From: Aphis gossypii
Taxonomy: Eukaryota; Arthropoda; Insecta; Hemiptera; Aphididae
NCBI RefSeq assembly: GCF_020184175.1
Contig: NC_065530.1
Span: 83,152,971 to 83,216,970, forward strand
DNA length: 64,000 bases
Direction of reading: 5' to 3'
The first letter of the stretch is position 1, and each line of letters starts with the position of its first letter. The translations under genes and the position numbers were made by a program. Positions 27,976 to 42,287 of this stretch are shown here, in pieces. The notes beneath the pieces are model-generated. The model was not told the DNA's origin, made no database searches, and worked only from the letters and a program-made list of their open reading frames with translations.

Positions 27976-30900
27976 CATCAGTGAATTTGTTATAGAAACC
28001 GATATATAATTACATTGCAGACGCAATACTAGCGCGACTATACATTAATATATAAGGATAAATATTTTTGTGATTTGTTGTCTCGCTGTGGACTCAGCAT
28101 CAAATAGGTAATAAAACATTTTGCGATACGGTGAAAAAAAACCGTCCATTTAATGTTAAATAACATTTAATATAAATTAATAAAATATATATCATATATT
28201 ATTCGCAATGCGTTTTGTACTTTGTTAATCGGTTTTATTTTTGACTAAAAACTATATCAAATGTCGATCATAATTGATCAAAATATTGTTTTAAGTATAT
28301 ATTATATAAAAATCGTATATTATTCAAAGAAATATTATAAATATAAATATAAGGAATATTTTACTTGTACCTATAATAGTAAATGCTATAAAATTTTATG
28401 AGGGTACATCGTTTAAAAAAAAAAGTTTCAAACATTTAGTATAGTCGCGAGTCGTTTGCAGTCGTATCAGAAAGACCCATCAAGAAAAAAAACTAACTAT
28501 ATTGCATGAGACAAAAAAAATGTATTATCAAACATATTATAAAATAAGCACTTCATAAAGGTTTAGTTTGATCGTTAACACTAATATTGATGGTTATTTT
28601 ATTAGAGTTTTTTCCCCCCTCGAAAAGGTATAGATGCATCAAAATAGCCGTAAAGAATCAAAACTGTCAGTAAACCTACTGAAAATTGATATTAATGATG
28701 TATATCGTACTCTGTATTGTATGTATATTATACACTTATATGACATATCGTTGTTTATTAAAGTATTACGGCGGTTAGGTATAATATACTTTACTATGCT
28801 GTGAAGTCGTGAGAATTTATACAGGAATGACGTTTTCAAAAACGTCGAAAATGAAAATGAATAATAACAATATAATATATAATACGAACTGTGTATACGA
28901 TATGATGGCGGACTCTTTCGCGCATTGTCCCGCAAGAGACTCGTGTGATGGACATTTTTGTACTGGTCACTTCGAAGAATTCGAAAATACGTGACACGGA
29001 TATAATTGTAAACGGACAATAGTCGATAAATATTGACGTTTCAAATTCAATGTCGTCGGTATGTTCTCAAGTTTTGAACGGTTATATATAAAGGTCGGCT
29101 TTTTGGCGTACACAATCGACGCCGGCAAAATGTGCAGTGCTGTATTGTACGTTTTTCTTCTGGCACGGGTTGCATCTAAAAACCTATACAGGTACACATT
29201 CTGAACGGCATGACGTTTTATTACGAGATCGGTCGAGCGAAAAAAAAAAGAAACGAGTACAAATCGTAAAGACGAGACGTTTGGTGGAATCACGACAATA
29301 TTATGGTGTATTGGTCGATCACGATTCCATTAGGCACGCGTAACAAATGACTGAAATAATAATATAATATAATGTACAGAGAAAGTATAACGATTCAGTG
29401 TTTTTAAATATGTGTATTATTACTTATATTATTATAATATTTCTGTTTTTACCGAGTGGTACAAACGTGCACAACATAATGTAGACCACACGAAGCTTAT
29501 TAGCTTATATAGTAGTACCAAACTACCAAATTTATGTAACTCTCGTTGTATTATGCGATGTTTATAGAATATTATATTAGGCGCTATTATTATATTGTGG
29601 TATAATATTTAATGTGGCGAATTTGTGAAATACCGGCCATTATAACCGGAACCGATACATCACGTCGGTTTTCAATAATACATTTATGTGGTTCACTAAA
29701 AGTGAATTTACCCCGGAAACTTTCCTTTTGCCAAAATATTTGTTCAACACTCCCGGCACATTATATATTTATGTTATGTTAATATGCAAATGTCCGGTCC
29801 GCGCGCATGATAGATCGCCCGAGAAAATGTAAAAGAGAACGTAATTGTTATTGTCATTATAAAAATATATAATACGTACAATACACATAATATACATGCC
29901 AGTGTATAACAATAATGCGTTACGTAATGAAAACACCATATACGTATATTTAATGCTGTAGAACTGCATCCTTTTTATACTCACGACACACTCGCATATA
30001 ATAATATTCGTTTAAATCATTCAAAAATGAACACACAACTTTTTTAACATTCTCGCGAAGAGCAGTTATTTGTAATAAACGTTAGTGTATCTATGATAAA
30101 TGTGCCTTATCGTTTTTTTTTCCGACCAAAAAATGCATTCTAATAATTAATAATAATTATTATAAATAACGCGATATGCCTACATTATAATTTATATTTA
30201 TTGTGCGCATACAACATAAATATGCACCTAAGTGCGAGTTTTAAACCGCGGTTTCGACGTCGAAATTACATTTTATGAAGTAAATAGTGTTATGTACCTA
30301 CGCTGTGAAGTTTAATACAATATAATATATTATAAAACTTTTACACCATAGTATATTATTATATTCTTAATTTAAAATACAAATCGTATTATTCAAAATA
30401 TATATATTTAAACATTAAACGCATGTAAATTCGACCTTATTATATTATTTTATACAACATACGTTAAGGGGATTATTATTCCACACTGCACGTGAGCCAC
30501 CGCGATGAGGGGAATTAGTATAAAATATACAGTGTAGCTTTTCAAGCGGATATTTGAAGAAAAATCAACTTAGACAGAAGATATAATATATAATAATATT
30601 GTGTACTCGTGTTAAATCCTATTTTTGTGTAGAAATTGAATAAATTCAAATGATGGAGTTATTTTTTTTTATTATTATTCGTTGTATAAATATACAGAAA
30701 GGTTAAGTTTGGCACTTTGAAAATTCCCAAGAATACCAAAAACTGTCTATAATGACAATATTTTTTGATTATTATAGAAAGTTATATAATATATATTTCT
30801 GGTTTTTTGTATTTTTTTTTTCTACATAAATAAAATGATTAGACGTAAAAAGCATGATGCGTGTGCAATGGTTATAGATTTAAAAAGTACTCAACTGAAT

Positions 30901-32430
30901 TTAACGAAAATTTCAGAGATTTCTTGGAAGACTCGGGAAGGTTGCAAGTAGGTTGATGAAATATAAACTATACTATAGATATAGTAACAATAATAACAAA
31001 TGTCGTATTTTAAAGTTGTTGATTTTCGAGGGCGAAGGTATGATTAAACCGATTATCTCATGAAGTTATTATACTTCAAAGTACAACATTTGTTGATGAA
31101 ATGCGCCGAAGGCGGATTGTCCACATCAGCCGTATTTGTCCACAAAGCGAAGTACACCCATATCGACATGATAGTGAACTATATATATATATATATATAT
31201 ATAGCATCATCAAACTTGCATAATTTCGATAGTTTATGTTATCTTCTGACGTCTCTCGTTTTAGGACATATTTATACACTTAACTGCAGTGAGCATTTAT
31301 TTTATACGGTTTATCGAATTTTAGTTTTATTATTAAGTTATATGAAATATTGGTCAGACTCAATTTTTATTTAGTATATCTACAATGTTTTTTTATTTTA
31401 TTTTAATGTAACAAAAATTATATACTATATCAATTCCACTAAATTAGAATCGATTCTCGTTAATATATATAGTTTGGTACATATAAATGAAACTTAATGT
31501 TTTGTTTTTGATATTTTTAAGCAGTTGATGCTTTTTAAAATTGAAACAATATAAGCCATTATTTTATTTGCTCTAATAATTCGTAAAATAGAATTTATTC
31601 GTTCACACATTTTCTTTATAATATTTCTCTTGCAGAATCCTTAAGTGTTTCAGTGAATTTCACGGAACTCTTTACTGGGATTTAATTTAAGTGATATTCC
31701 CAGAAATTCCCTATACCTATTCTACGAATATAACCAGAATGTCATGATTAAACCATTTCTATTATACAAAAAAAAAAAAAATATATATATTGTAAGTACA
31801 TTAAGAATGTTTGCTAATAATATATTAAAAATATTAATTTTTATGTTATACCCGTATGAAATTTCATACATTTTATAGGTAAACCATTATACGATTTGTG
31901 CAGGATCTATATCTCAAAAGCCGGACGCTGTATTATAATTTATAATAAACAATTTAAATATTTTACTGGGTATGAATAAGCAGTGTGTAACTACGCGTAT
32001 ATAATATTATCACCGTTAGTTAAAATTGTTGTTGTTGCCTGCAGCATACAGACATTGTACATAAAATACAAAATTTGGATTTTGGGAATCGCGTCCATTC
32101 GAGATAGATTAGGACAATTATTTAACAAAAAATAAAAATGAAAAATATAACAATGACCAAAAACCGAAACCCAAAATTATTGTTTAATGTTTTTTTTTTA
32201 ATGTAAATATGATAATATATAATATAATACTCTTAGTTAAATAATTTCGATCATAAATACGTATACGTAATTTGTGGAACGGAGATGATTGATGATGGCA
32301 TGTGTTACACACATACATACATACATATATATATATATTATATACGTACACACAAACTCGTATACTATACATACTCATCTACGCATACACATATACATAC
32401 GGTGTACATACACATATAAGCACACCCATA
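27976..32430. other. AT-rich intergenic DNA with a less AT-rich section
   Basis: The section at about 28800-29350 is less AT-rich and open on both strands (a 108-residue minus frame, 28967-29293, and short plus frames), but none of the translations suggests a family. An AT microsatellite occupies 31181-31202. Nothing else could be supported. Confidence 0.45.
31181..31202. repeat. (AT)11 microsatellite
   Basis: This is a perfect AT dinucleotide run of about 22 nt. Similar runs occur at 8072-8090 and 51894-51911. Confidence 0.9.
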
Positions 32431-32459
32431 TCATCTATAGACGATACTTCGTATAACTA

Positions 32460-32970
32460 AAAATAGCGATCGCAACAGTGACGGCGAGGATGAGTGGGCG
32501 AGTATGTGTATACGGCAGACGGATTCGCGAGAGGTGGTATTCGAGCTTGGGGGTAGGGGAGGGTCGACTGCAATTTCGGCGGTGGTAGCAGTGGTCACTC
32601 GCGACGTGAAGGGTTGTGTGTGACATATTGACCGTTGTCCCCGTAGTGCACACGCACACACACACACACTAGACGAGCCTCCGCCGCAACTATGGGCTGT
32701 TGCCCGTGTCCCTTTTCAAAACCCGTTAATTAATACCGTCCACTTGCTAATGATGGGCTACTGAATTGTTTCCCGCGCCCGCCGCCTCGTCTGCTGTTAA
32801 TGAATTATGAAGGGCTACACCATAAGTGGCATTGTGCCCCTAGGCCCGTAATATGTCACCACGCTGCACGCCCTCTTCGACCGCCGTCCAGTTCACCCAT
32901 CGCCGCCGTCCCTGCACTCCGACCGACCCACTGTGCGACCACGACGACGATGACTACCATCACACAATGT
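32460..32970. promoter_or_regulatory. Candidate conserved enhancer with clustered homeodomain sites
   Basis: This is a GC-richer, non-repetitive block in the gene-free interval. Between 32726 and 32807 it carries TTAATTAATA (32726-32735), TAATGA (32748-32753) and TTAATGAATTA (32797-32807), with CCACTT and AAGTGG NK-type cores close by. The left part (32460-32660) is GC-rich and ends in a CA repeat. Overlapping open frames on both strands look like chance. The density of TAAT cores inside GC-rich unique sequence is typical of developmental enhancers, and the position between Iroquois and sowah fits. No experiment or alignment supports it here. Confidence 0.4.
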
Positions 32971-33119
32971 ATATTTTATTATTTTATTATTATTATTATT
33001 ATTATAAACACCTTGATGGGGTTTATTATTATGATTTTATGATTTTTTTTTTTTTTATGATCGCTGTTGGGATAGTTGTACACAAGGTGTACGAGAGTGT
33101 AGCTGGGCGTTTTTATTAG

Positions 33120-35690
33120 AGTAAATAAAAAAACAAAACAAATAAAAAATATGGAAAAAAACCATAAATCCTGCTATGATTTTTCACGAAAAGTCTTCAC
33201 GTTGTACTCTAGAAAACCATCACCGACGAGTCGGATGCACGAGGATTTTGGTATCATATTATGTCTTTACGCCGACGGTATCTACGCCGACGGCGTAAAT
33301 GGAACTGTACAGAGGAATAAACGCTGCGTTATTCGTCGATGATAAGCAACAAGACGTGGACAAAATAACGCATGCAATACACGCTGAATCGTCATATCAA
33401 TTTTCCCGGAACCAAGGGTGAACTATCAATATGTTACTCTTAAACATACCCTTCGGTTCTACGAGTACACGCTAATATTTTTAATTGTCTTATTTTGGAA
33501 ATTTTTCGGTTGCTTTTATTCTTTAGATGAAATAAGAATTCCCGAACTTATAAAAAAAACCGGTTGAGTTTCAAATTTTTCATATTTTTGAGTGTGTGTT
33601 CATTCAACATTTTTATAATTAAATAAAGAAATCAAAGGGATCACGATATCATACGTAATTTGATCTCATTAACGATGGGTTGTACATTTCGATTCACAAA
33701 ACGATGAGAAAGGTTCAGCTAGAATTTCGTGTGCGTATTAACCGATATGAAGTGCAAACCGATGACTTAAACTAAACGATTTCTATAGTGTATTTCAAAA
33801 CCGCTTATAGGAAGTCGAGAATTTCTTAACGTGGATTAAATAATAATATTCCGTGTTTCTGATTTCGTTTTAGGAAATATTGTCTATAATATAGTATTAT
33901 ATAAGTGTTATAATTTAGAAATATAATAATTTTATGTACTATCGTCGTAAAATATGTATGTTGTCATGCTATATTTATGAAAATGTATGACGTCAAGTTG
34001 TATGAGGATTTATAAGAACTATGTTTATACTAAACTAATAATAAAACTTCTTTTGATTTGAATAATGATATCAATTGTAGATATATATATATTATGGTAT
34101 GTATTTTAAATGTTTAATAACTTAACAGCGCTTACATTTTAGTCTGTGGTAAAAACTAAAAGGAATAGTGTATGAAACCCCAACGAGAGAGATCCAATAA
34201 AACGGCCATAATATTTTTTATGCGTTTTCTGATTGCGATCTAAAATCGCTTTCGAATTGAACAAAAAACCTCAGGTCGTTTGAATGTTTTGTGTTTCTTA
34301 TCTATTATTATATTGTAGGCACGATGAGAGTATTCGTTCAGCCATAAATTGTACGAAACGTTAAAACACCGAGACAGCATAGGTACCTAAAATTTGACAT
34401 TTTCAAACTATAAAACAGACTTTTACCATAAGTGTATATAATAAGTATAATTGGACTAAACCAATCGTCTCTTTTTATTAATATTTATTTTTATCGTGTT
34501 ATTTTCTCAGGGTATGTGACGTGGGTTCAGTATTTGCGTATTGTTCACATTGATCCCTATATGTATATATTGTTGATAAAACACTTCCAGTCTGAAATAG
34601 GGTGCGAAATTTAAATCCTATTTGGATTATCTGATTATACTTGTATGTATATAAAAAATATATTTCATTTAATATAAGCGGATAATTATGTATCAAAAGC
34701 AGAGGTATTTACTAGGAAATAAACCCATATAATAATAAGGTATGGAATATACAAATAAACATACGTTTTACAACAAAATCAACAAAGTCTCTAAATGCAT
34801 TTAAAAAATAAAATTATTTCACAGAAATCAAAAGCTTACATTTATCATATTTTATATCAGATATACCTAATACGTGTTATTCTTTCTACAGATTTTACAA
34901 CCTTTTTTTTCAAGCCTTTATTGGTACTTACATATTATTTAGTATGCTATAAAAAAAAATAATGCACAATTCTGCTTTTGCTAAAAATATTGTCCATATA
35001 AAATATTTTATATCTATAATAAATTAATATTTTTGTTGGCGAATAGTTAGATATCAAAGTAGAACTTTTTGACTCTATTCAGGTTTCGTGTTAAATTAAT
35101 ATTATAAAGTGTATTATGAAAATTTTACTTTCATCCAAAAACTATCAAATAAAATTTACATAAAGTATAGGTTAATGAATAAATTAGCTGTATTTTATTA
35201 TTTTACGTTGTTATGTAAATTTACTCTTAAAATTGTCAGGAAGTTGTTTATTCGTTGTTTAATATTATTTTTTAGCGTCTAGTAAATAGTTTTTTGAAAT
35301 TTATAGCAGGTACCAATATTACACTTTTGAATCATATATTTTAAAGGTTTTTAATATATGAATTATCATACTTCGATCGTACTGATAGGTAATTTATTTT
35401 ATGCCGCGTATTATTATTATATATAATTTAACTGTTGTCGTATAATTTTTGAGTACAACACGATTCTTTCCTTTAATATAATTTTACATCTCATGTTTAA
35501 AAAATTACTAGAAACATTTACTCATATTATTATCAGGTATTATTAAATATTCGATCATTTAGATATTAACTATATAAGTAATTAACATAAATATGCTTTC
35601 TTTGAACGAAAATTCAAAATAACGATGTGTTGTTGCATATAGAATAGACGATTAAAATTGTCAGATATAAATATCCGATTGAACAGGATC
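33120..35690. other. AT-rich intergenic DNA
   Basis: A 63-codon plus-strand frame at 33151-33342 is mostly non-repetitive, but it has no splice context or family resemblance. It contains a 9 bp hairpin (TTTACGCCG at about 33268 with CGGCGTAAA ending near 33300). Nothing further could be recognised. Confidence 0.45.
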
Positions 35691-36200
35691 GACGCGCTCG
35701 TATGTGTGTGTGTGTGTGTTGTTATGTGCGTGTGTGATTCCCACGGGTGCACAGAATGAACAAAATGGGGCGTAAACGCGAGCGCATGAATATTAAGTAA
35801 CCGTTTTTAATTATAAAATTTACCGTTTGCACGGACTTCCTGGGTCGGTGTCAAAAGTTAACTTCCCCGTTTGTGTGCGAACGTCGTGTGTATGTGCCCC
35901 TATTGTTCATTTACCCCCGGGTGTAGCTCGGCATACTACCATATATATATATATGCATGTATAATATATATACACATTTATGTGTGTGCTTAAAGATACT
36001 ACACCAAAGCCAATGCCGTGTACGTTCGCGCGCCCGCTTGTGTGTGTGTGTATAAAACGGTCATATAAACAGATCCCACTGCAGGTGGCCGGCACAAAAC
36101 CCCCCCGCGAGCACGATGGCCAAGGGAAAACCACCTGACCCCGAAGACCCCTATTAAGTTGACACAGGTACCGGCTATAAATTTCACCATAACACACACA
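35690..36200. promoter_or_regulatory. Candidate regulatory element with E-boxes
   Basis: Two unique GC-richer blocks flank TA and GT microsatellite. The first (about 35750-35940) contains the 10 bp palindrome AAGTTAACTT at 35855-35864. The second (36060-36190) contains GCAGGTGG, with CAGGTG at 36082-36087, and a second CACCTG at 36132-36137. GCAGGTG fits the proneural bHLH consensus and is also bound by Snail/ZEB-type proteins. A role in Iroquois or sowah control is inference. Confidence 0.35.
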
Positions 36201-39200
36201 CGCGCGTATTTATAATGCATATATATGCATTTATATCGGGGACCCATATGTATGCGTATATGTAATATAGATCTATATTTGTATATATATATATTATATT
36301 ATGTATGTATAATATTATTAAACCGTATATGTGTGTATTATGTTCGTATTACCGTTGAAATCGTCGCCCTTGTAAATTTATCGCAGTTTTTCACACATCT
36401 CTCTCGTCCTGTCTCTCTCCCATCACACACACACACATACCCTCTTTCTTTCATTCTCATTGTGCTCCTGACAAGGAAACAAAACAAGTTTCACCAAAAG
36501 TCAACATAAAGAAGTACTTATATACGCCGGGGATTCGTGTAAGTCTATATGCGTTCTTATACTTACAAGAAACTATTGACAGTTTACATACGCGTATATA
36601 CATATAATATATATATAGGTATATGTATGTTAAACTATCGGAAAACTTTTTTTTTATTTATCTAGTTTTTTTTTTAACTTTATAGGTAAATACACTCGAA
36701 ACAAAAAATATATAAAAATATATAATACATAATAACTCGCGTAATTTTTGAAAAGTACCGTGAACTGCACGACTTCAGAAAGTGATGTGGTATTCGTGCG
36801 CTTCGCTATTATCTTCGGTCGAGTCCGCATGAGCCACAAGAATAATATTATTGTTTGTATAGTACCAGCTATTACACCAGTAGATATATATACATTATAT
36901 ATTATATAATATTTATTTGTTAAGCATTTAAAATCAATTATAGATCATCGCGTTTTAAAACATATTTTATTCCGAGAAAAAATAGGTTTATACTATATAC
37001 TTAATATCTTTTTATATTTCATGTGTCAATGTTCACATTCGAGATAATGAGTACTAAGAAAAAAATGTAAAATGTTTATTAACTATATTGTTTTCGATTT
37101 TGTGATTTTTTACAAAAATAAAATCAGTATTTGATACATATTTTAATATATTACCTATATAATTATTTAAATAATTGAAAATTATACGTCTACAATAAAC
37201 ATAAAAATGAATTATACGCTGTATTATATGTTTTATATAATATTTATAATGTAATTGTTGTTATTGTTTTATAACTATTTGATGAGTTATAAAATTAACC
37301 TCTCTACATATACTAAAATTATGTTTAAAAACTGATACTATATTTTGGGATTAATTTTTGGTATTCCATCAAATGTAAATTTATAGTTGTAGAACTTTCC
37401 ACATGATATACTGTAAACGTGGATAAAAAAAATCAATATATTAATTCAAAATCATCATATTAAAACTGTAATAATATCATATATAAATACTAAAAAACAA
37501 TAATATAATGGTGATCGGTCTATGCACAAAAAACTATAAGTTTACATTAGTTTATTTTTGTTGCTGTAATAACACATGTAGATATTGTTATTAATATTTG
37601 AACGTAGAAGTATTATTCAATACTATAATATATTGTAGGAGATCGAAATTGTTACATTAAATGTTATTCAATGATTAAGTACCTATATTATTAAGTTTAT
37701 TGTGCAGATACGATTAATGAAAATAAACGAAAAGACATATATTGATTAAATTAATTAGAAAAATTCAATAATAAAATTAGTTGATAAATTGTTTTCCTCT
37801 TTTGAAATTAGTTTCCAATGTTTCAATGTTACATTATACCCATTACCTATATACATAGGTTATTGTATCATTTTCTAAATATAATTTGACTTGAATAGGT
37901 AGTACAATAATATACTTATGTACGTAATAATTTAATGACGACATTGATACGACTGAAAAATTATTTGTTTTATAAAGTTCCAATTAATATATATTTAGAT
38001 AATATTAAATGCTAATATACGTGTTATATTCAATGTTAATTATTTATTTTTAATGTTGTTATAGTATTTTATAGTTAATTTAATTTTAATTTTATTATTT
38101 TGTTATATATCTACTATCTAATGTATATTTCTTCCTCCCCGTTATTCCCATTTAAATTAAAAGGGCCGGTTTTTATATAATCTGGGTTGAAAAACCATTA
38201 TTCGGGGTTTCAAACTTTACGACTTATTCTTACAAAAAACTGGTGGTACTACATTATTTGTGTATATAATACAATATAATATAGACAAATAGTGGCGCTA
38301 TAATACTTGAAATACCGGATCTGCCTTTATTATACAGTTTAACATAAAAGTAACAGACATTGTGTATACAATGATATACCATATAAAGCAGTTATCTAAC
38401 ATTAAAAATGTTTTACTATGATGATTAAAAATAACAAAATAATTTTAAATACTACCAAAATGAACAGGATAATAATTTTTAATTATTTTATGTGTAATAA
38501 TATAAAATAGCTTACCAAGCTACCTACTTAATGGTTTATTTTATTATAGATATTGAAATACGATAACGAAATAATGGTACAATAACATTGAATAATGTAA
38601 GCTGGAATATTAGATAAATTATAAATTTATCATATAAATGCTTTGATTAATTTAAAACCCTTAAACGTTATATACATAATAAACGCGTCGAATTTCAATA
38701 AACAAAATATCCAAATACTAAATAAATGTAATTCATATTATATTAACACAGAAATGAATTTAAAATACAAAAATAATTTAGTGCAGTATATTCAAATCAG
38801 TTGTTGACAAACCACGTCATTTTACATTTTTTATTTTCGTTTTTACGGAATGTCCTATGTAAGTAATAATATATTGTACACTACACTACACTACTACAGT
38901 ATGTTTGTAGATTATTAACGTTGGAATGAATTTCGCTAAACTCATTATCTTATATCAATCAACAGTGTAAATGTTTTACATATTTCTTAGCAGCGGAAAC
39001 AATCTCATTTCATATATTTTGTTAAGTTTTATAGTTAACAACAATTTTTTACACATAATTTGACACTTTTATGGAAGTCCACGCAAAGTTCATGTATATT
39101 TGTACTTTTTGAATAAAATTATAGTAATTTTGAACCCTATTTTTCTTAGAGTTGTTAATAATCTAAGTATAAAATGGTATTAACTATATAGTAAAACGTT

Positions 39201-41360
39201 GTAGGTATAATAAAACATAAACACAATTTTAATAGTTATTTTTTCTAATTGGTGATTTCAGAGTGCAGGTGCTAACTTTATTTACTTATTAAACATTTTA
39301 TAATTCATAATAATATATTCTTTAGCATATACATTAACACATAATGGTTGTACTATTTAATATAAATTATAATAACAGGTATATTATAGAGTGTACATCT
39401 CATAAAACTCAATTTACTACAAAAATATGCTTTCATGATTTATTAATGTAGTTTATTTTATCAATTAACGATGTTGTTTCTTGACTAATTTTAACTAATG
39501 AGTGTAATAAATATCTACATTGAAACATATTTAATTACAAATCGAAAATAAATATAATATTTTTTTAATAATTGATTAAATTATTATAAATAAGGTATAC
39601 TTTAATATTTTAATGTACATAATATTTGTGCGCACAATTTTATAGTTAATAAGTTTTAGCTTAAAACTATTAAATTAATTATTTGTATTTAAATATAAAA
39701 TGTTAATCTTGATAATATTATTTAGTTTAAATACTTCAATAATTTCAATGTTACCTACTCGTATATATTAAGTTAACTAAATACTTAATAGATTTCAATC
39801 AAACGCCAACACTAAAATGGTTTATTACAAGTGAATAAAAATAATATAGAAAATTGTTTAATAATACGTTTAGACGCACAAATCAGCACGCCCATCCATA
39901 TTATAATAATATAGTAGTTGCGTGGGGTGAAAAATTGGAAAGTAATAACGACGGCTGTTATTTATTTTTATTTTCAACCTAATAAATAAACTAAAAACAA
40001 ATAAATAAATAAATAAATCTTCATTATTTACTAATTTTGATAATGATTAATTAACAATAACTACAGTTATGTACTTATGTATAGTGTCATAATATTTCAC
40101 TCGTAATTGTGTAATATGATAATAATTTAACTATCTAACTTTATACTCATTCTAATAATAATTATTAGAATTAGAATTATTATTATAATCGATAAATATT
40201 GAAAATTTGTGTCATGAAATATATAATATACTCTATATAATTAATAAAAACAATCGTTTAAAGAAAGTACGGCGGTGGCAATCTGAAGTTATTATTAAAA
40301 ATAATATACTTTTAACATAATTATTTGTGTGTTTTATTGAACTGTGATATTTGCGAAGACTTGATATTCGATACTAATATAGAGGGGAATAGCAATCCTA
40401 TTATAAACATGCTGACAAAACATTTAAAAGCATCAAATTAGCGTAACGAATTGATTAGTAATATAAGGGTAACAGACCTTAAAGCTTAAATCCATTTTAA
40501 TATTACGTTTTAATACGTTTGGTTAAAAACTATTGTAAGTATAATTTAATATTTATACACTACAATTACTAAAGCAATAATATTAATATATCATAAAAGT
40601 TTACTCAATCAGTATTAAGTACCTATATATAAATAATTCATTACAAGATTTGTAATATTTTTAGATGTATCTATGAATAAACTAAAAAAAATGCATTGAA
40701 AAGATGTAATTTTTAAATTTAAATCGTATATAATTTTTTTAAGAACAATTAATTGAAGTGTACGCTGATTTTTTTTTATTCGAACAAAAAAAAAATCAAT
40801 GTTTTCAAATACATATTAATTGAATTTAAATTTCAAAATGATAACTGAAAAAATATTGTAATGATACCCGAGCATTAGAATTCGTTTACTTGTAATGCCG
40901 AACAAATGATGAAAATCTTAAATCATATTTATTTAAAATAAGATAAAAGTTTGATGTTGGTATTTAAAAACTATTTGATAGCGACTCGCGGAACACAAAC
41001 AAACAAATACAAAACATAATGGGTCGCGTGTTACAAACTTTCGACGAGTGTATATAGATAGAACAAAAATGCGTTATTTTTAAACGAATGCCATCGCAGA
41101 AAAAGAATGCTCCGCGCGTACCATAAAATTATGTATATAATATATTATATATGTATTATATAGGTATCTCTCTACATATATGTATGCGTTTGACAGTTGA
41201 TAAATTCGAATATTTATATGATCGTCGACAACCGCGGGCAATAATACTGAACGTTGGTATAATACGAAACTCGCAATTTTATACTTTATGTAATTTTTTA
41301 ATAACACGATATTGAAACGAGTGGTGTCATATCGCATGCATAACATCATATATGGTCGTA
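36201..41360. other. AT-rich intergenic DNA
   Basis: No coding signal was found in roughly 5 kb of strongly AT-rich sequence. An AAAT tetranucleotide repeat covers 39999-40018. The translations are low-complexity. Confidence 0.55.
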
Positions 41361-41365
41361 CTCAC

Positions 41366-41680
41366 GTGCGAAGACGTCAGGTACGAATCGTCGGACGTGT
41401 TATCAGCGTCATTCTGACGAGCGTCGGCGGTCGCGACGGCAGCGGCGACGGGACCGGAAGTTCCGTCCTGTAATCTCTGCGAATGGTCCAGCTGCTGCTG
41501 CTGCTGCTGTGCAGGTGAGGCTGTAGCGGCGGCGGCGGTGGTGGAGGCACGGGCTGGTGATGCTGCTGGTGCAGATGATGGTGATAATGGTGCGGTTGTT
41601 GCTGCTGGTGATGATCCCAGTAGAAAGGGTCCATCATGACGACGGTGGCTTCGAAATATTACACGTATATAGACTACGGT
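41366..41680 (-). CDS. Probable 5' coding exon of an unidentified minus-strand gene or alternative Iroquois first exon
   Basis: A trinucleotide-rich minus-strand segment ends at a consensus donor (CGCAC|GTGAGT, GT at 41365-41364). The frame leading into the donor in phase 0 is open from 41680. It is Ala/Ser/Pro-rich, has six Gln (CAG6, 41492-41509) and ends DNTSDDSYLTSSH, like a transcription-factor N-terminus, but it has no ATG after its upstream stop (41681-41683). A different frame starts well at ATG 41637 (MMDPFYWDHHQQQQ, then His- and Pro-rich) but stops at 41377 before the donor. Either the exon is spliced upstream, the sequence has an indel, or this is a leader with an 86-codon upstream frame. 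The phase-0 donor would be compatible with the Iroquois exon 2, since the exon at 10.7 kb also ends in phase 0. No family was recognised. Confidence 0.45.
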
Positions 41681-41689
41681 CTATGCGGA

Positions 41690-42256
41690 CTATCGCACTT
41701 CAGCACGGCCCGGCGTGGCACGTTTGTATGCAATCTATTATACACAGTCGGTCGGCGCGCGTCTGGCGGCGGCGGCAGCGTCGTCGTCGGTTGTACGCGG
41801 TTAGGTCATCGTGCACACGCGCGCAGACACGTGCTCGATATGCTGTATTATACCTATTATAATATTATGGCGAAAATGTATTTATTTATCTTTGTTTTGG
41901 GGGGGAGGGGGTTTTGAGACGGATTTTGAAGTTCGAGTCTTTACCATGCACGTACAGGCACTAGAAAAAAATTAATTTTGTGATCGAAACCGGAAACACG
42001 CGCGCAATAATTGCGAGACGAGAAAAAATTCGAACACTCGGCCGAACGTATATTTATATTAATTATGAGTGACAGAGATACGGTGGCAGATAGTGAGAGA
42101 GAGAAAAACACGGGAAACTTTGACGTCGGCGACGACTATATTATACACTATACGACGACGACGACAACGACGGTGACGGCGACGGCGACGACGACGGGTA
42201 AGCACGACGCGCGCGACCGACGGACAACGTGCGTGTGTGTTTGTGTACACGTGTGC

Positions 42257-42287
<31 letters not shown>

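Noticed and set aside
28639..29293. Overlapping 108 and 126 codon minus-strand frames
   Set aside because: They lie in different frames, show no motif, and are bounded by AT-rich sequence without convincing acceptor or donor sites. Chance frames are likely.
41473..41512. Plus-strand ATG followed by six Leu codons and a CAG|GTGAGG donor, resembling a signal peptide exon
   Set aside because: It is the reverse strand of the CAG repeat, and the downstream plus-strand frame stops immediately. The minus-strand reading explains the block better.
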